The notes under the pieces were generated by a model. That model ran no database searches and was not told the origin of the DNA. It saw only the letters and a program-made list of their open reading frames with translations. From NCBI GenBank assembly GCA_002386585.1, contig DGIZ01000025.1, positions 487 to 64,486 of the forward strand: a DNA stretch of 64,000 bases. Reading direction: 5' to 3'. Position numbers and translations under genes: made by a program. The DNA comes from Brevundimonas sp. UBA4609 (GTDB lineage: Bacteria; Pseudomonadota; Alphaproteobacteria; Caulobacterales; Caulobacteraceae). Positions 20,085 to 29,657 of this stretch are shown piece by piece. Within the stretch, counting starts at the first letter, position 1. Each line of letters begins with the position of its first letter.

Positions 20085-20930
20085 TCAGGCGGCGCCGGTC
20101 GCGATCGGCGCATCCGGCCGAGCGCCCCATTCAGCCCACGACCCGTCATAGAGGCGCGACGGCCGCCCCAGCACGGCCAGCCCCAGCGTCAGGATCGCCG
20201 CCGTCACGCCTGAGCCGCAACTGGTGATGACGGGCCGCTCCAGATCGACGCCCGTCGCGCGAAAGGCCTCTTCCAGCGCCGCGCCCCGCTTCAACGTCCC
20301 ATCCACGCTCAGCAGGTTTGGGAAGGGCAGATTCAGCGCCCCCGGCATATGACCTGCGCGCACGCCAGGACGCGGCTCGGCCGCTTCGCCTCGGAACCGA
20401 GCGGCGCCGCGCGCATCGACCACCTGAAGGCCGTCCGCCAGCGCGCCCCCGACCTGATTGAAATCCGCCACGGCGTCGGCGTCGAACTGCGTCTCGAAGC
20501 GAGCGGCGCCTGGCGCGGCCGGAACGCCGCCCTCCAGAGGTCGCCCCTCGGCCTTCCACTTCGGCAGACCGCCGTCCAGCACGCGGACGCGCCGGGCGCC
20601 CATCGTCCGCAACGTCCACCAGACTCGCGCCGCGGAGAACAGCCCCTGCGCGTCATAGACGACGATGTCGTCCGCCTCGCCGACGCCCATCGCGCCCATC
20701 GCCTCGGCGAAGGTTTGGGGCGACGGCAGCATGTGCGGATAGGGGCTTTCCCGATCCGACACGGCGTCCAGATCGAAGAAGACGGCGCCGGGCAGGCGCT
20801 CGCGTTCGAAATCCGACTGCGCGTCGCGGCCGTCCAGCCACCAACTGGCGTCGATAATCCGCAGGTCGGACGCGCCCAGCCGCGCGGCCAGGGCCTCGGT
20901 CGAGATCAAGGGCGTGTCGGTCGTGCTCAT
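20085..20930 (-). CDS. sseA: 3-mercaptopyruvate sulfurtransferase
   Basis: A 281-residue two-domain rhodanese. The active-site cysteine is C238 in CGSGVTA, the loop sequence typical of mercaptopyruvate sulfurtransferases rather than thiosulfate enzymes. N-terminal markers are [12 protein letters not shown] and [12 protein letters not shown]. It transfers sulfur from 3-mercaptopyruvate to thiols or cyanide in the cytoplasm and contributes to cysteine catabolism and H2S production. Full length. Convergent with the EamA gene with no gap. Confidence 0.93.
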   Translation of the reverse strand: MSTTDTPLISTEALAARLGASDLRIIDASWWLDGRDAQSDFERERLPGAVFFDLDAVSDRESPYPHMLPSPQTFAEAMGAMGVGEADDIVVYDAQGLFSAARVWWTLRTMGARRVRVLDGGLPKWKAEGRPLEGGVPAAPGAARFETQFDADAVADFNQVGGALADGLQVVDARGAARFRGEAAEPRPGVRAGHMPGALNLPFPNLLSVDGTLKRGAALEEAFRATGVDLERPVITSCGSGVTAAILTLGLAVLGRPSRLYDGSWAEWGARPDAPIATGAA

Positions 20931-21078
20931 GCGATCAGACTAACATGATCGCACGGCCGGTGGTCAGGGCCTGAGTCGCCCGATAAGTTGCGGAATCATA
21001 GCTGCGACGCCACCTGTCCGACTTAAAGTCGCGGCATAGGCTCGCGAAACCACGTTGAAACCAGTCGAAAGCGCCGCC

Positions 21079-21957
21079 GTGACCTCTCCGAACGCCGTCA
21101 TCACCCTGTCCGAAGGCCTCAAGAAACCCGTCGTCATCGGCGGCGGCGCCCGCATCGTCTTCATCGCCGGCCCGTGCCAGATGGAAAGCCGCCAGCACGC
21201 GCTGGAGACCGCCCACGCGCTGAAGGAGATCGGCGAGCGGCTGAACCTCGGCATCATCTACAAGACCAGCTTCGACAAGGCGAACCGCACCTCAGCGAGC
21301 GCCGCGCGCGGCATCGGCCTGAAGGACGCCCTGCCGATCTTCGCCGAAATCCGTGAAGTCACCGGCCTGCCGACTCTGACCGACGTCCACTCCGAGGCCC
21401 AGTGCGGCCCGGTCGGCGAGGTCGTGGACGTGCTGCAGATCCCGGCCTTCCTGTCGCGCCAGACCGATCTGCTGCTGGCCGCCGCCGCCACGGGCAAGGC
21501 GATCAACATCAAGAAGGGTCAGTTCCTGGCTCCCTGGGACATGAAGAACGTCATCGCCAAGGTCACGGGCGCGGGCAACCCCAACGTCATGGCCTGCGAG
21601 CGCGGCGCCAGCTTCGGCTACAACACCCTGGTCAGCGACATGCGCGCCCTGCCGATCCTGCGCGAGATCGGCTGCCCGGTGGTGTTCGACGCGACCCACA
21701 GCGTCCAGCAGCCGGGCGGGCAGGGCACGTCTTCGGGCGGTCAGCGCGAGTTCGTGCCGGTGCTGGCCCGCGCCGCCGTCTCGGTCGGCGTCGACGCCGT
21801 CTTCATGGAGACGCACGAAGACCCGGACAACGCCCCGTCGGACGGCCCTAACATGGTGCCGCTGAGCCAGTTCGAGGCCCTGGCCGCCGAACTGATCGCC
21901 TTCGACGACCTGGCCATCAAGCTCGGCCACAAGGGGCCGATGGCGAAGACGGCGTGA
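21079..21957 (+). CDS. kdsA: 3-deoxy-8-phosphooctulonate synthase
   Basis: About 292 residues of KdsA, which condenses phosphoenolpyruvate with arabinose 5-phosphate to make Kdo-8-phosphate for lipid A-core LPS. Signatures are [57 protein letters not shown] and [12 protein letters not shown]. The start is unsettled: GTG at 21079 is chosen, and TTG at 21055 would add eight residues. hldE follows 18 bp later on the same strand, giving an LPS-precursor cluster. Confidence 0.96.
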   Translation: MTSPNAVITLSEGLKKPVVIGGGARIVFIAGPCQMESRQHALETAHALKEIGERLNLGIIYKTSFDKANRTSASAARGIGLKDALPIFAEIREVTGLPTLTDVHSEAQCGPVGEVVDVLQIPAFLSRQTDLLLAAAATGKAINIKKGQFLAPWDMKNVIAKVTGAGNPNVMACERGASFGYNTLVSDMRALPILREIGCPVVFDATHSVQQPGGQGTSSGGQREFVPVLARAAVSVGVDAVFMETHEDPDNAPSDGPNMVPLSQFEALAAELIAFDDLAIKLGHKGPMAKTA

Positions 21958-21975
21958 ATCCGCTAGTTCGGCGTC

Positions 21976-23436
21976 ATGGCTGAACGTTCTCTTGATCTCG
22001 GCGCCCTGCAGTCCCTGCTGGAGCGCGTGCGCGACCTGAAGGTCGCCTGCGTCGGCGATCTGATGCTGGATCGCTATGTCTATGGCGAGGTCAGCCGCAT
22101 CTCGCCCGAGGCGCCGATCCCCGTCCTGCGCGCGCGCCGCACCGTGGCCATGCCCGGCGGCGTGGGCAACGTCGCCCGCAACGTCGCAGCCCTGGGCGGT
22201 CAGGCCCGTCTGGGCGCTGTGGCGGGCGATGATGCGGCGGGCGCCGAACTGGCCGATCTGATCGCCGCCGAGGACCGGATCGAGGACGCCCTGATCCGGC
22301 CCGAGGGCGCCGCCACCATCGTCAAGACGCGCTTCGTCGCCGCCGGCCAGCAACTGCTACGTCTGGACGACGAGGCTGCGCCCCATTCCGGCTATGCCGA
22401 CAAGGCGGTGTTCCGGGGCGCGGGCGCCATCCTGCTGTCCGACTACGCCAAGGGCGTGGTGGACGACGGCGCCATTCAGGCGGCGCTGTGGGCCGGGGCC
22501 GAATACGGCGCGCCGGTCATCGTCGATCCCAAGGGCCGCGACTTCGCCCGCTATGGCGCGGTCGACGTCATCAAGCCGAACGCCAGCGAACTGGCGGGCG
22601 CCACCGGCCTGCCGACCGAGACCGACGAACAGGTCGAGGCGGCGCTGGCGGCTCTGCTGGCCGCCACCACGGCCAAGGCCGTCATCGTCACTCGCGCGGG
22701 CAAGGGCATGACCCTGGCGCGGCGGGGCGGCGGCGTCACCCACTTCCCCGGCCGGGCGCGCGAAGTGTTCGACGTCTCGGGCGCGGGCGACACCTGTCTG
22801 GCGGCGCTGGGTCTGGCGCTGGGCGCTGGCGCGATGCTGGAGCAGGCGGTGCAGTTCGCGATCCTCGCGTCGGGCGTCGTCGTGGGCAAGAGCGGCACCG
22901 CCGTCGTCACGCCCGCCGAACTGATCGAGGCCGAGATGAGCCAGCACGCGGCCCTGGCCCAGTCCAAGGTCACGCCGCTGGACGAACTGGCCGATCAGGT
23001 CGAGGCGTGGAAGCGTCAGGGCCTGAAGGTCGGCTTCACCAACGGCTGCTTCGACATCCTGCACCGCGGCCACGTCGCCTATCTCGCTCAGGCGCGCAAC
23101 TGGTGCGACCGGCTGGTGGTGGCGCTGAACACCGACGCCTCGGTGCGCCGCCTGAAAGGCGAGGGCCGCCCGGTCAACGATCTGGACAGCCGCGCCGCCG
23201 TCATCGGCGGTCTGGCCAGCGTCGATCGCGTCACCGCCTTCGACGACCCGACCCCCATGGCCCTGATCGAGCGGCTGAAGCCCGATGTGCTGATCAAGGG
23301 CTCGGACTACACCAAGGACAAGGTGGTCGGCGCCGCTGAGGTCGAAAGCTGGGGCGGCGAGGTCCGTCTGGCCGACTTCGCCGACGGCTATTCCACGACG
23401 AAGACCATCGAGAAGATGACTGGAGAGAAGGCGTGA
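21976..23436 (+). CDS. hldE: bifunctional heptose 7-phosphate kinase / heptose 1-phosphate adenyltransferase
   Basis: A 486-residue two-domain enzyme. The N-terminal ribokinase-fold kinase has DLMLDRYVYGEVSRISPEAPIPV and the anion-hole motif DVSGAGDTCLA. The C-terminal nucleotidyltransferase starts near 345 with GFTNGCFDILHRGHVAYLAQA. It phosphorylates D-glycero-manno-heptose 7-phosphate at C1 and later adenylylates the 1-phosphate, two steps of ADP-heptose synthesis for the LPS inner core. hldD follows after a small palindrome. Confidence 0.97.
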   Translation: MAERSLDLGALQSLLERVRDLKVACVGDLMLDRYVYGEVSRISPEAPIPVLRARRTVAMPGGVGNVARNVAALGGQARLGAVAGDDAAGAELADLIAAEDRIEDALIRPEGAATIVKTRFVAAGQQLLRLDDEAAPHSGYADKAVFRGAGAILLSDYAKGVVDDGAIQAALWAGAEYGAPVIVDPKGRDFARYGAVDVIKPNASELAGATGLPTETDEQVEAALAALLAATTAKAVIVTRAGKGMTLARRGGGVTHFPGRAREVFDVSGAGDTCLAALGLALGAGAMLEQAVQFAILASGVVVGKSGTAVVTPAELIEAEMSQHAALAQSKVTPLDELADQVEAWKRQGLKVGFTNGCFDILHRGHVAYLAQARNWCDRLVVALNTDASVRRLKGEGRPVNDLDSRAAVIGGLASVDRVTAFDDPTPMALIERLKPDVLIKGSDYTKDKVVGAAEVESWGGEVRLADFADGYSTTKTIEKMTGEKA

Positions 23437-23464
23437 TCCCCTCAAGCAGCGAAGCGGTAGGGGA
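23437..23464. repeat. short palindromic intergenic repeat
   Basis: TCCCCT (23437-23442) and AGGGGA (23459-23464) flank AAGCAGCGAAGCGGT, which can add inner pairing. It fills almost all of the hldE-hldD gap. It resembles small REP-like palindromes of this group of bacteria; function not evident. Confidence 0.45.
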
Positions 23465-23470
23465 ACAAAA

Positions 23471-24472
23471 ATGACCCCGCGAATGATCGTCGTCACGGGC
23501 GGCGCGGGCTTCATCGGCTCCAACATCGTCGCCCGCCTGTGCGAGAGCGGCGCCTGGGACGTGGTCGTCTGCGACCGGCTGGAGACGGCCGATCTCGCCA
23601 AGTGGAAGAACATCGCCAAACACCCCATCGCCGATATGTGGGCGCCCGAGGAGCTGTTCGACCAGCTGGAGCGTCACGCCGACCGCATCGAGGCGGTGAT
23701 TCACATGGGCGCCATCTCCTCGACGACGGAGCCGGACGCCGACCTGATCCTGCGCACCAACTTCAGCCTGTCGCGTGATATCTGGGACTGGTGCGCGGTG
23801 CGTAACGTGCGGATGATCTACGCTTCGTCGGCCGCCACCTACGGCGACGGCGAGGCGGGCTTCGAGGATCGCGACGATCCTGAGAGCCTGAATGCGCTGC
23901 GTCCGCTAAACGCCTATGGCTATTCGAAATATCTGTTCGACCAGTACGCCGTGCGTCAGGCCGATCGCGACGAGGCGCCGCCCCAGTGGGCCGGATTGAA
24001 GTTCTTCAACGTCTATGGCCCGAACGAGGGCCACAAGGGCGGGATGAAGTCGGTCGTCGCCCAGATCTGGCCCAAGGTGCAGGCGGGCGAGACGGTCAGC
24101 CTGTTCCGCTCGCACAACCCGAACTATCCCGACGGCGGCCAGTTGCGCGACTTCGTCTTCGTCGACGACGTGGTCGGCATCATCCTGTGGCTGCTTGAGC
24201 GCGAGGACATCTCGGGCGTGTTCAATGCCGGATCGGGCCAGGCGCGTTCCTTCGCCGATCTGGCGCGGGCCACTTTCGCGGCGGCGGGCAAGGAGCCGTC
24301 CATCGCCTATATCGACATGCCCGAGGCGATCCGCGACCGCTATCAGTATTTCACCGAGGCCAGCATGGATCGCATCCGCGCCCTCGGCTACGGCGGTCAA
24401 TCGACGCCGCTGGAAGAAGGCGTGCGCCGCTACGTCCAGGACTTCCTGGCCCAGCCGGACCCGTACCGCTGA
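23471..24472 (+). CDS. hldD: ADP-L-glycero-D-manno-heptose 6-epimerase
   Basis: A 333-residue extended SDR with the Rossmann motif VVTGGAGFIGSN, the catalytic YGYSK region (LNAYGYSKYLFDQYAV), and HldD-specific FNVYGPNEGHKGGMKSV and FDQYAV. It epimerises ADP-D,D-heptose to ADP-L,D-heptose, the final step of inner-core heptose precursor synthesis. It follows hldE in the same direction. gmhA and gmhB are not in the window. Its stop overlaps the next gene's ATG by one base. Confidence 0.95.
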   Translation: MTPRMIVVTGGAGFIGSNIVARLCESGAWDVVVCDRLETADLAKWKNIAKHPIADMWAPEELFDQLERHADRIEAVIHMGAISSTTEPDADLILRTNFSLSRDIWDWCAVRNVRMIYASSAATYGDGEAGFEDRDDPESLNALRPLNAYGYSKYLFDQYAVRQADRDEAPPQWAGLKFFNVYGPNEGHKGGMKSVVAQIWPKVQAGETVSLFRSHNPNYPDGGQLRDFVFVDDVVGIILWLLEREDISGVFNAGSGQARSFADLARATFAAAGKEPSIAYIDMPEAIRDRYQYFTEASMDRIRALGYGGQSTPLEEGVRRYVQDFLAQPDPYR

Positions 24473-25569
24473 TGTGGCCGAAGCTGACCTTTCGACAATG
24501 GGTCGGCTATGCGGGCTTCGCGCTCGTCCTGCTGCTGACGGCGGCGGTGGCTGTCTGGCGCGGGGACATCCTGCGCGCCGGGCTGGACCCGCAGATCCCG
24601 TTCCAGACCTATAAGCCGCCGGCGGCGCCGGACTACGCCTCCGAAGATGCCTGGGCCCTGCTGAACGCGCGCGCGCCGGGCGCGGGTCCGGCCCACGTCT
24701 TCTTCATCCATTCCACCACCTACGACGGCGGCAGCGACTGGAACGGGGCCATCGACGACCGCCGCGCCCTGGACAAGCTGCGCAGCGTCGTCCTGCCCAA
24801 CTACGCCGGACCGTTCGCCTCGGCGGGCGACGTCAGCGCGCCCCTGTATCGCCAGGCCAGCCTCTACAGCCGCCTGACCCTGCGTGAGGATGCGCGCGAG
24901 GCGCGGGCCTTCGCCTACGGCGACGTCCAGGCTGCCTTCGATCGTTGGCTGGCGGCGCGGCCGGAGGGGCCGATCGTCCTCGTCGGGGTGGAGCAGGGCG
25001 CCGACATTCTGGATCGTCTGCTGCACGACCGCGTGGCCAGGACGCCTTCGCTCAGGACGCGTCTTGTGGCCGCCTATCTGATCGAGGGCCTGACCCCGGT
25101 CGCTCGCTTCACGCAGACGCCCCTGTGCCGCACGCCGGACCAGACCGGCTGCGCCCTGTCGTGGCGCTCGGTCGAGGAGAATGCGGAGGGCGAGGCCAGA
25201 CGTCTCATTCGTCGCGCCCTGACCTGGAACGACCGCGGCGCCTTGATCGAGGCGGCGGAGACGCCCATCGCCTGCGTCAATCCGGTGACGGGTTCAGTCG
25301 ACGCCCCGATCTCGCAGGCGCGCGAGAGCCGCGGCGCCACCAACGCCACCAACCTGGAATGGGGCGCGCGTCCCGCCCTTCAGCGCCGTCTGGTGGAGGC
25401 GGAGTGCCGGAACGGCATCCTGTGGCGGTCGCGCCTGACGTCAGAGTCCTTCCGCACGCCCGCGTCCTGGGCCGATCAGCGCAAGATACCCGCTTATAAT
25501 CTCTTCTACGCCGATATAGAGGCCGACGTGATGCGCCGCCTCAAGGCCTGGGAGGCCGCCGAAGACTGA
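24472..25569 (+). CDS. DUF3089 protein, alpha/beta-hydrolase-like
   Basis: A 365-residue protein with an N-terminal membrane anchor or uncleaved signal (GYAGFALVLLLTAAVAVW), then a DUF3089 domain: AHVFFIHSTTYDGGSDWNGAID, PNYAGPFASAG, YSRLT, and VLVGVEQGADILDRLL in place of a serine nucleophile elbow. DUF3089 proteins resemble alpha/beta hydrolases and some may be lipases. Here the elbow position reads GVEQG, so hydrolase activity is doubtful. It overlaps the hldD stop by one base, implying co-translation. Confidence 0.85.
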   Translation: MWPKLTFRQWVGYAGFALVLLLTAAVAVWRGDILRAGLDPQIPFQTYKPPAAPDYASEDAWALLNARAPGAGPAHVFFIHSTTYDGGSDWNGAIDDRRALDKLRSVVLPNYAGPFASAGDVSAPLYRQASLYSRLTLREDAREARAFAYGDVQAAFDRWLAARPEGPIVLVGVEQGADILDRLLHDRVARTPSLRTRLVAAYLIEGLTPVARFTQTPLCRTPDQTGCALSWRSVEENAEGEARRLIRRALTWNDRGALIEAAETPIACVNPVTGSVDAPISQARESRGATNATNLEWGARPALQRRLVEAECRNGILWRSRLTSESFRTPASWADQRKIPAYNLFYADIEADVMRRLKAWEAAED

Positions 25570-25581
25570 GCCTGCCGGTCG

Positions 25582-25959
25582 TCAGACCATGCCCATGTTC
25601 ATCGCGGCCATCAGGGCGTCGCGGATGGCGGCGTCGGTGAAAGGCTTCTGCACCGTGGGGTTGCCGCGCCAGTGCTCGGGCAGGCCGCTTTCGCCGTAGC
25701 CGGTCGAGAAGACGAAGGGGACGCCCCGCGCCTTCAGCGCCTCTGCGATGGGAAACACCTCCTGGCCGGCCACATTGACGTCCAGCAGGGCGGCGTCGAG
25801 ATCGATCTCGCTGGCCACGACGCGCAGGCCGTCGCCGACGTTCGATTCCGGACCCACGACGGCGCAGCCCATGTCGCTGAGGATGGTCTCCAGCAGCATG
25901 GCGACCAGGGACTCGTCCTCGACGATCAGCACGCGGCGGCCGGACAGCGCTTCAGTCAT
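25582..25959 (-). CDS. single-domain response regulator, FAT-GUY-like
   Basis: A 125-residue receiver with no output domain. Acidic residues E14/D15 (VEDE), phospho-acceptor D60 (LLDVNV) and K105 (VQKPF) are present. Residues 81-89 read PFVFSTGYG, close to the PFxFATG[GY] motif of regulators such as SdrG and MrrA that feed the alphaproteobacterial general stress response; Ser replaces Ala. Its ATG overlaps the stop of the kinase gene (ATGA), so the two are coupled partners. Confidence 0.9.
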   Translation of the reverse strand: MTEALSGRRVLIVEDESLVAMLLETILSDMGCAVVGPESNVGDGLRVVASEIDLDAALLDVNVAGQEVFPIAEALKARGVPFVFSTGYGESGLPEHWRGNPTVQKPFTDAAIRDALMAAMNMGMV

Positions 25960-27476
25960 GCGATTTCCATTTCCAGGGGCAGGCTGATCTCGGCGCAGAA
26001 GCCTTGGGACGGGTAGGAGAGCTGGACCGTGCCGTGCAGATCGTGGCGCACGTTGCGCTCGATCAGGCGGGTGCCGAAGCCGCGTCGTTCGGGTTCAGGG
26101 ATGGGCGCGCCGCCCAATTCGCGCCAGGTGATCTCCAAGCGCGGCGATTTCTGGTCGGCCAGGCGCCAGTCGACGATGACGCGCCCGTCGCCGCAGGCCA
26201 GGGCCCCGTATTTGGCGGCGTTGGTGGCCAGCTCATGGAAGACCATGCCCAGCGACAAGGCGCGCGCGGGCGACAAGGCCACGTGCGGTCCGTTTAGGGT
26301 CAGCCGTCCCAGGCCGTGCGCCTTGGTCTCATGCTCCAGAACCGCGCGCAGGTCGGCGCCTTCCCAATGGCTGCGGGTCAGCAGGTCATGAGTGTGGGAC
26401 AGGGCCAGGATGCGGGACTGGAAGGCGGCGGCGAAGGAACTGGGGTCCTCATGGGTGCGCGCCGTCTGCATGGCGATCGACTGGACGGTGGCCAGGGTGT
26501 TCTTCACCCGATGGTTCAGTTCGTCGATCATCAGCTTCTGACGTTCGGCGGCCAGAACCACATCGGTGACGTCGTGGCCCTGGACGAAGATGCCGACGAT
26601 GTGGCCTGCGTCGTCGCGAATGGGCTGATAGGCGAAGTCGATGTAGCGGTAGTCCAGCGGTCCGTCCTGCGCGTGTCGGAGCGCGAAGGCGCGCTGGCGG
26701 CCATAGACCGGCTCGCCGGTCTCGAACACGTCGTTGAGGAAGTCGAGGTGGCCCTGATCGCTCAGCTCGGGCAGGGCGTCGCGGACGGGCTGGCCCAGGA
26801 TGTCGCGGTGGCTGACCAGGCGGTAGCAGGCGTCGTTGCAGAACTGGATGATGTGGTCCGGACCGTTCAGCACCGCGACGAAGCCCGGCGCGTTCATCAA
26901 CATGTCGGTCAGCTGTTTGCGTTCCGCTTCGAGGCGCTGGTTGTTGGCCTCGATCTTGACGGCCCGCTGAAACACCTCGCCGCCGACCATGGCGTCCAGG
27001 GCGGAGGTCGGCTCTGCTTCTCCGATCTTGTAACGCAGGCGCAGCAGGTCGGTCACATCGCTGGTGTGCTGCAGGATATGGGTGACCTCGCCGGCCTCAT
27101 TCTTGATCGGCGTGTGGGTGCAGCTCCAGAACCGGTCGTCGAAGACGGGCGTGCCGTCGGGACCGGGGATCAGGACGGGATAATGGAGGATGGCCAGGTG
27201 GTCCGGCTGCCCGGTGCTCAGCACCTTGTCGAAGGAAGCGCGCAGGCGGCGGCCTTCCTCTTCGCTGTCCGGGGCGTCGCCCGGCGCGAAAATCTCCATG
27301 ACGTGGTGGCCGATCAACGCTTCACGCGTGCGTTGCGTGATGTCCAGATAGGCCTGGTTCATTCCGGCGAACCGAAGGTCGCGATCCAGCAACATGTAGG
27401 GATTGGGAGAGGAGTCGAACGCCGCCACCAGATCGATTGTTTTGGCGAGCTTGCGCAAACTCCATCCCCCTCTCAC
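25956..27476 (-). CDS. PAS-domain HWE-family sensor histidine kinase
   Basis: A 506-residue soluble kinase with no transmembrane segment. Two PAS domains (about 15-135, with SPNPYMLLDRDLRFAGMNQAY, and 190-300, with APGFVAVLNGPDHIIQFCNDA) precede an HWE dimerisation box with H322 in DELNHRVKNTLATVQSIA and the ATPase part with FHELATNAAKYGAL and ITWRELGG. HWE kinases often signal to PhyR or single-domain regulators in general stress control. The GTG at 27476 has AAGGAG three nt upstream. The ligand or light cue sensed is unknown. Confidence 0.93.
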   Translation of the reverse strand: MRGGWSLRKLAKTIDLVAAFDSSPNPYMLLDRDLRFAGMNQAYLDITQRTREALIGHHVMEIFAPGDAPDSEEEGRRLRASFDKVLSTGQPDHLAILHYPVLIPGPDGTPVFDDRFWSCTHTPIKNEAGEVTHILQHTSDVTDLLRLRYKIGEAEPTSALDAMVGGEVFQRAVKIEANNQRLEAERKQLTDMLMNAPGFVAVLNGPDHIIQFCNDACYRLVSHRDILGQPVRDALPELSDQGHLDFLNDVFETGEPVYGRQRAFALRHAQDGPLDYRYIDFAYQPIRDDAGHIVGIFVQGHDVTDVVLAAERQKLMIDELNHRVKNTLATVQSIAMQTARTHEDPSSFAAAFQSRILALSHTHDLLTRSHWEGADLRAVLEHETKAHGLGRLTLNGPHVALSPARALSLGMVFHELATNAAKYGALACGDGRVIVDWRLADQKSPRLEITWRELGGAPIPEPERRGFGTRLIERNVRHDLHGTVQLSYPSQGFCAEISLPLEMEIA

Positions 27477-27552
27477 TGACTCCTTAACGCAGGATCAGCG
27501 GAAAGGGTGCCAGTTTCTGGGGCGAAAATGCAGCAAAAGTAAAGGTTGCCGT

Positions 27553-28680
27553 CTAGGCGTTCAGGCGCAGCGCTTCGGATAGGGCCCGGTGCATCGCCTT
27601 GGGCCGGTAATCGATGTCATAGGGCAGGCCGCGGTTGGGCGGAGCGTCCGCGTACTGACGTTGCGGCGGCTCGGACAGCCAGGAATGGCGGTCGCTCAGA
27701 CCCCAGGTGACGACGCCTCGCACCTCGGGGAAGACCAGCATGGTCTCCAGATAGCGGCGCGTCTCATCGGCCACTTTCTGATCCCGCGCGGCGGCCGCGT
27801 CGTGGAAGCCGGCTTCCTTGACGTCCAGCTCGGTGATGGTGATCTCCAGCCCCAGGTCGACCAATTGCTGGGTCATGTCGCGCAGACCTTCGACCGCCAG
27901 CGGTCCCTTGGACAGATCCAGATGCGCCTGCACGCCGATGCCGTCCAGCGGCGTCCCCGAGGCGCGCAGCCGTCGCGCCAGGGCGACGATGGCCTTGCGC
28001 CGGGCCTGATCCACCGGATTGTCGTATTCAAAGCCGTAGTCGTTGACGACCAGATGGGCCTGGGGCGCAAGGGCGCGGGCCTCTTCCAGGGTGCGCTCGA
28101 TATAGGACGGGCCGAAGGCGCGGTGGAAGACGTTGCGCCTCAGGCCGCCGGCGCCGCCCTGGGTGTCGATCGGTTCATTGATGACGTCCCACTCGGTGAT
28201 GCGCTCGCCGTATCGTTTGAGGACGCGCTCCAGATGGCCCGATATCAGCGACCAGTCGCGATGACGCAGCATCTCCTGCCTGGCCCAGTCGGGCGTGCCC
28301 TGGTCCCACAGCAGGGTGTGGCCGCGAACCTGCATCCCGTGGCGCTGGGAGAAGTCGAGCAGATCGTCGACGGGGGCGAAGTTGAACTCGCCCTTGCGCC
28401 ACTCCAGCGCGTTCCACTTCAGGTGGATTTCAGGCGTCAGCACCTGGCAGTCGCGCAGGACCGCACCGCGCAATTCGGCGCTTTGGCGAAGCTGTTCGGC
28501 GCGGACGGCGGCGCCGAAATAGCGGCCCCGGGTCCTGGCGGCGTCGGCGAGGGCGGGGAGCTTCACGGGCGGAGGGTCCAGCGGCGCGCCTTCGCGCACC
28601 GGACGCCATGCGGCCAGACCAAGGGCGGGCGCCAGCGCGGCGGCGCCGATGAAGACGCGTCTGGTGGGTCGCGGCAGCAT
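27553..28680 (-). CDS. GH10 family glycoside hydrolase (endo-1,4-beta-xylanase-like)
   Basis: A 375-residue GH10 enzyme with a Tat-like N-terminus (RRVFIGAAALAPALGLAA), so exported folded. Catalytic residues are E169 (acid/base, WDVINEP) and E284 (nucleophile, ITITELDV). Other GH10 marks are LKWNALEW, RGHTLLWDQGTPDW, and QAHLD. GH10 enzymes cut beta-1,4-xylan backbones. It is the fifth gene of a minus-strand polysaccharide locus that also makes UDP-xylose, so it may trim the cell's own polymer, as BcsZ does for cellulose, rather than feed on plant xylan. Confidence 0.93.
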   Translation of the reverse strand: MLPRPTRRVFIGAAALAPALGLAAWRPVREGAPLDPPPVKLPALADAARTRGRYFGAAVRAEQLRQSAELRGAVLRDCQVLTPEIHLKWNALEWRKGEFNFAPVDDLLDFSQRHGMQVRGHTLLWDQGTPDWARQEMLRHRDWSLISGHLERVLKRYGERITEWDVINEPIDTQGGAGGLRRNVFHRAFGPSYIERTLEEARALAPQAHLVVNDYGFEYDNPVDQARRKAIVALARRLRASGTPLDGIGVQAHLDLSKGPLAVEGLRDMTQQLVDLGLEITITELDVKEAGFHDAAAARDQKVADETRRYLETMLVFPEVRGVVTWGLSDRHSWLSEPPQRQYADAPPNRGLPYDIDYRPKAMHRALSEALRLNA

Positions 28681-28839
28681 CCGGCTGCACCTCCTCAGGA
28701 ACGCGAGAAGGTTGCCTGACTACGCTTAACTTCTCGTTAAGGCGCAATCTTAAGAGGCGTCATGGACAATAAGTTGGGCGTGAAAACGGTGTTTCCATGA
28801 GCTGAGCGGCTCAATCCGCCCGCCGGACTGCGACCGGCT

Positions 28840-29565
28840 CTAGAAGCTTCGATAGAAACCGACCCGTAGATAGGCCTGGGAATCTCGTTCATCGCCGTCG
28901 CTGAGGCCTACAGAAACTTGGATTTCTGAGCGTTCGTTCAGTTTGAAGCCGGCGACGGGCCCCACATGATAGGCGTTGTAGTTGGTGTCGCCTTCGGCCG
29001 CGACCTCCATGCCGAGGCGCACCCGGCCGGACGATCCGACCTGATGGGTCAGGCTGACCAGGGCGTTGTAGTCGTCCACCTCGAAGCCGTAGGAGCCGTA
29101 CCAGTCGACCCGCCAGGGGCCGGAGACATGGCCGCCGTCCAGGGAGACGATGACCCCGCCCTGGCCGCCGTCGCGCCGGTTGCCGGGATCGGCGGGGCTC
29201 AGGTCCGTATCGACATAGCGATAGCCCACGCCGACGCTGCCCCAGGTCGGCCCGTCGCCGAAGCGATAGATCAGCTCCGCCTGGGCGCCGGTGAAGTCGG
29301 CGTCGATCTCGTTCGGGCCCGAGTTGTAGTCATAGCTGCCGGTGTAGACGGAGCCCCGCACCGCAAAGCCTCTGGAGTCGACCGAGCCCGGCAGGCCGAT
29401 CGTCGCCCCGGCATAGGCGCTGTCGGCGACGTCCAGCTGACCGCCGGCGAAGATGGTCACGTCGCTTTGCGCCGAGGCGGGGCCGACCCAGGCGACGGCC
29501 GCGCAGGCGAAGGCCGCGGCCGTCAGGGCGGCCAGCGAAGTCATCGGGCGTCGACGATGGGGCAT
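28840..29565 (-). CDS. BcsS-like outer-membrane beta-barrel protein
   Basis: A 241-residue protein with a signal peptide (cleavage near ASAQ) and alternating beta-rich sequence ending in aromatic YRSF, typical of outer-membrane barrels. Phrases DLSPADPGNRRDGGQGG, YGSYGFEVDDYNALVSL and VGPVAGFKLNE resemble the cellulose biosynthesis protein BcsS family. A role in polymer passage or surface attachment is inferred from the flanking glycosyltransferase and GH10 genes. AAGGAA precedes the ATG. Confidence 0.75.
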   Translation of the reverse strand: MPHRRRPMTSLAALTAAAFACAAVAWVGPASAQSDVTIFAGGQLDVADSAYAGATIGLPGSVDSRGFAVRGSVYTGSYDYNSGPNEIDADFTGAQAELIYRFGDGPTWGSVGVGYRYVDTDLSPADPGNRRDGGQGGVIVSLDGGHVSGPWRVDWYGSYGFEVDDYNALVSLTHQVGSSGRVRLGMEVAAEGDTNYNAYHVGPVAGFKLNERSEIQVSVGLSDGDERDSQAYLRVGFYRSF

Positions 29566-29657
29566 GGGTCAGTTCCTTGCGAAGTATCGAACGCGCCAGA
29601 TGCTGGCGACGCCTGCGACGGGCGCTTCACGCATACAGAACAGGGGGGCGAATGCTG

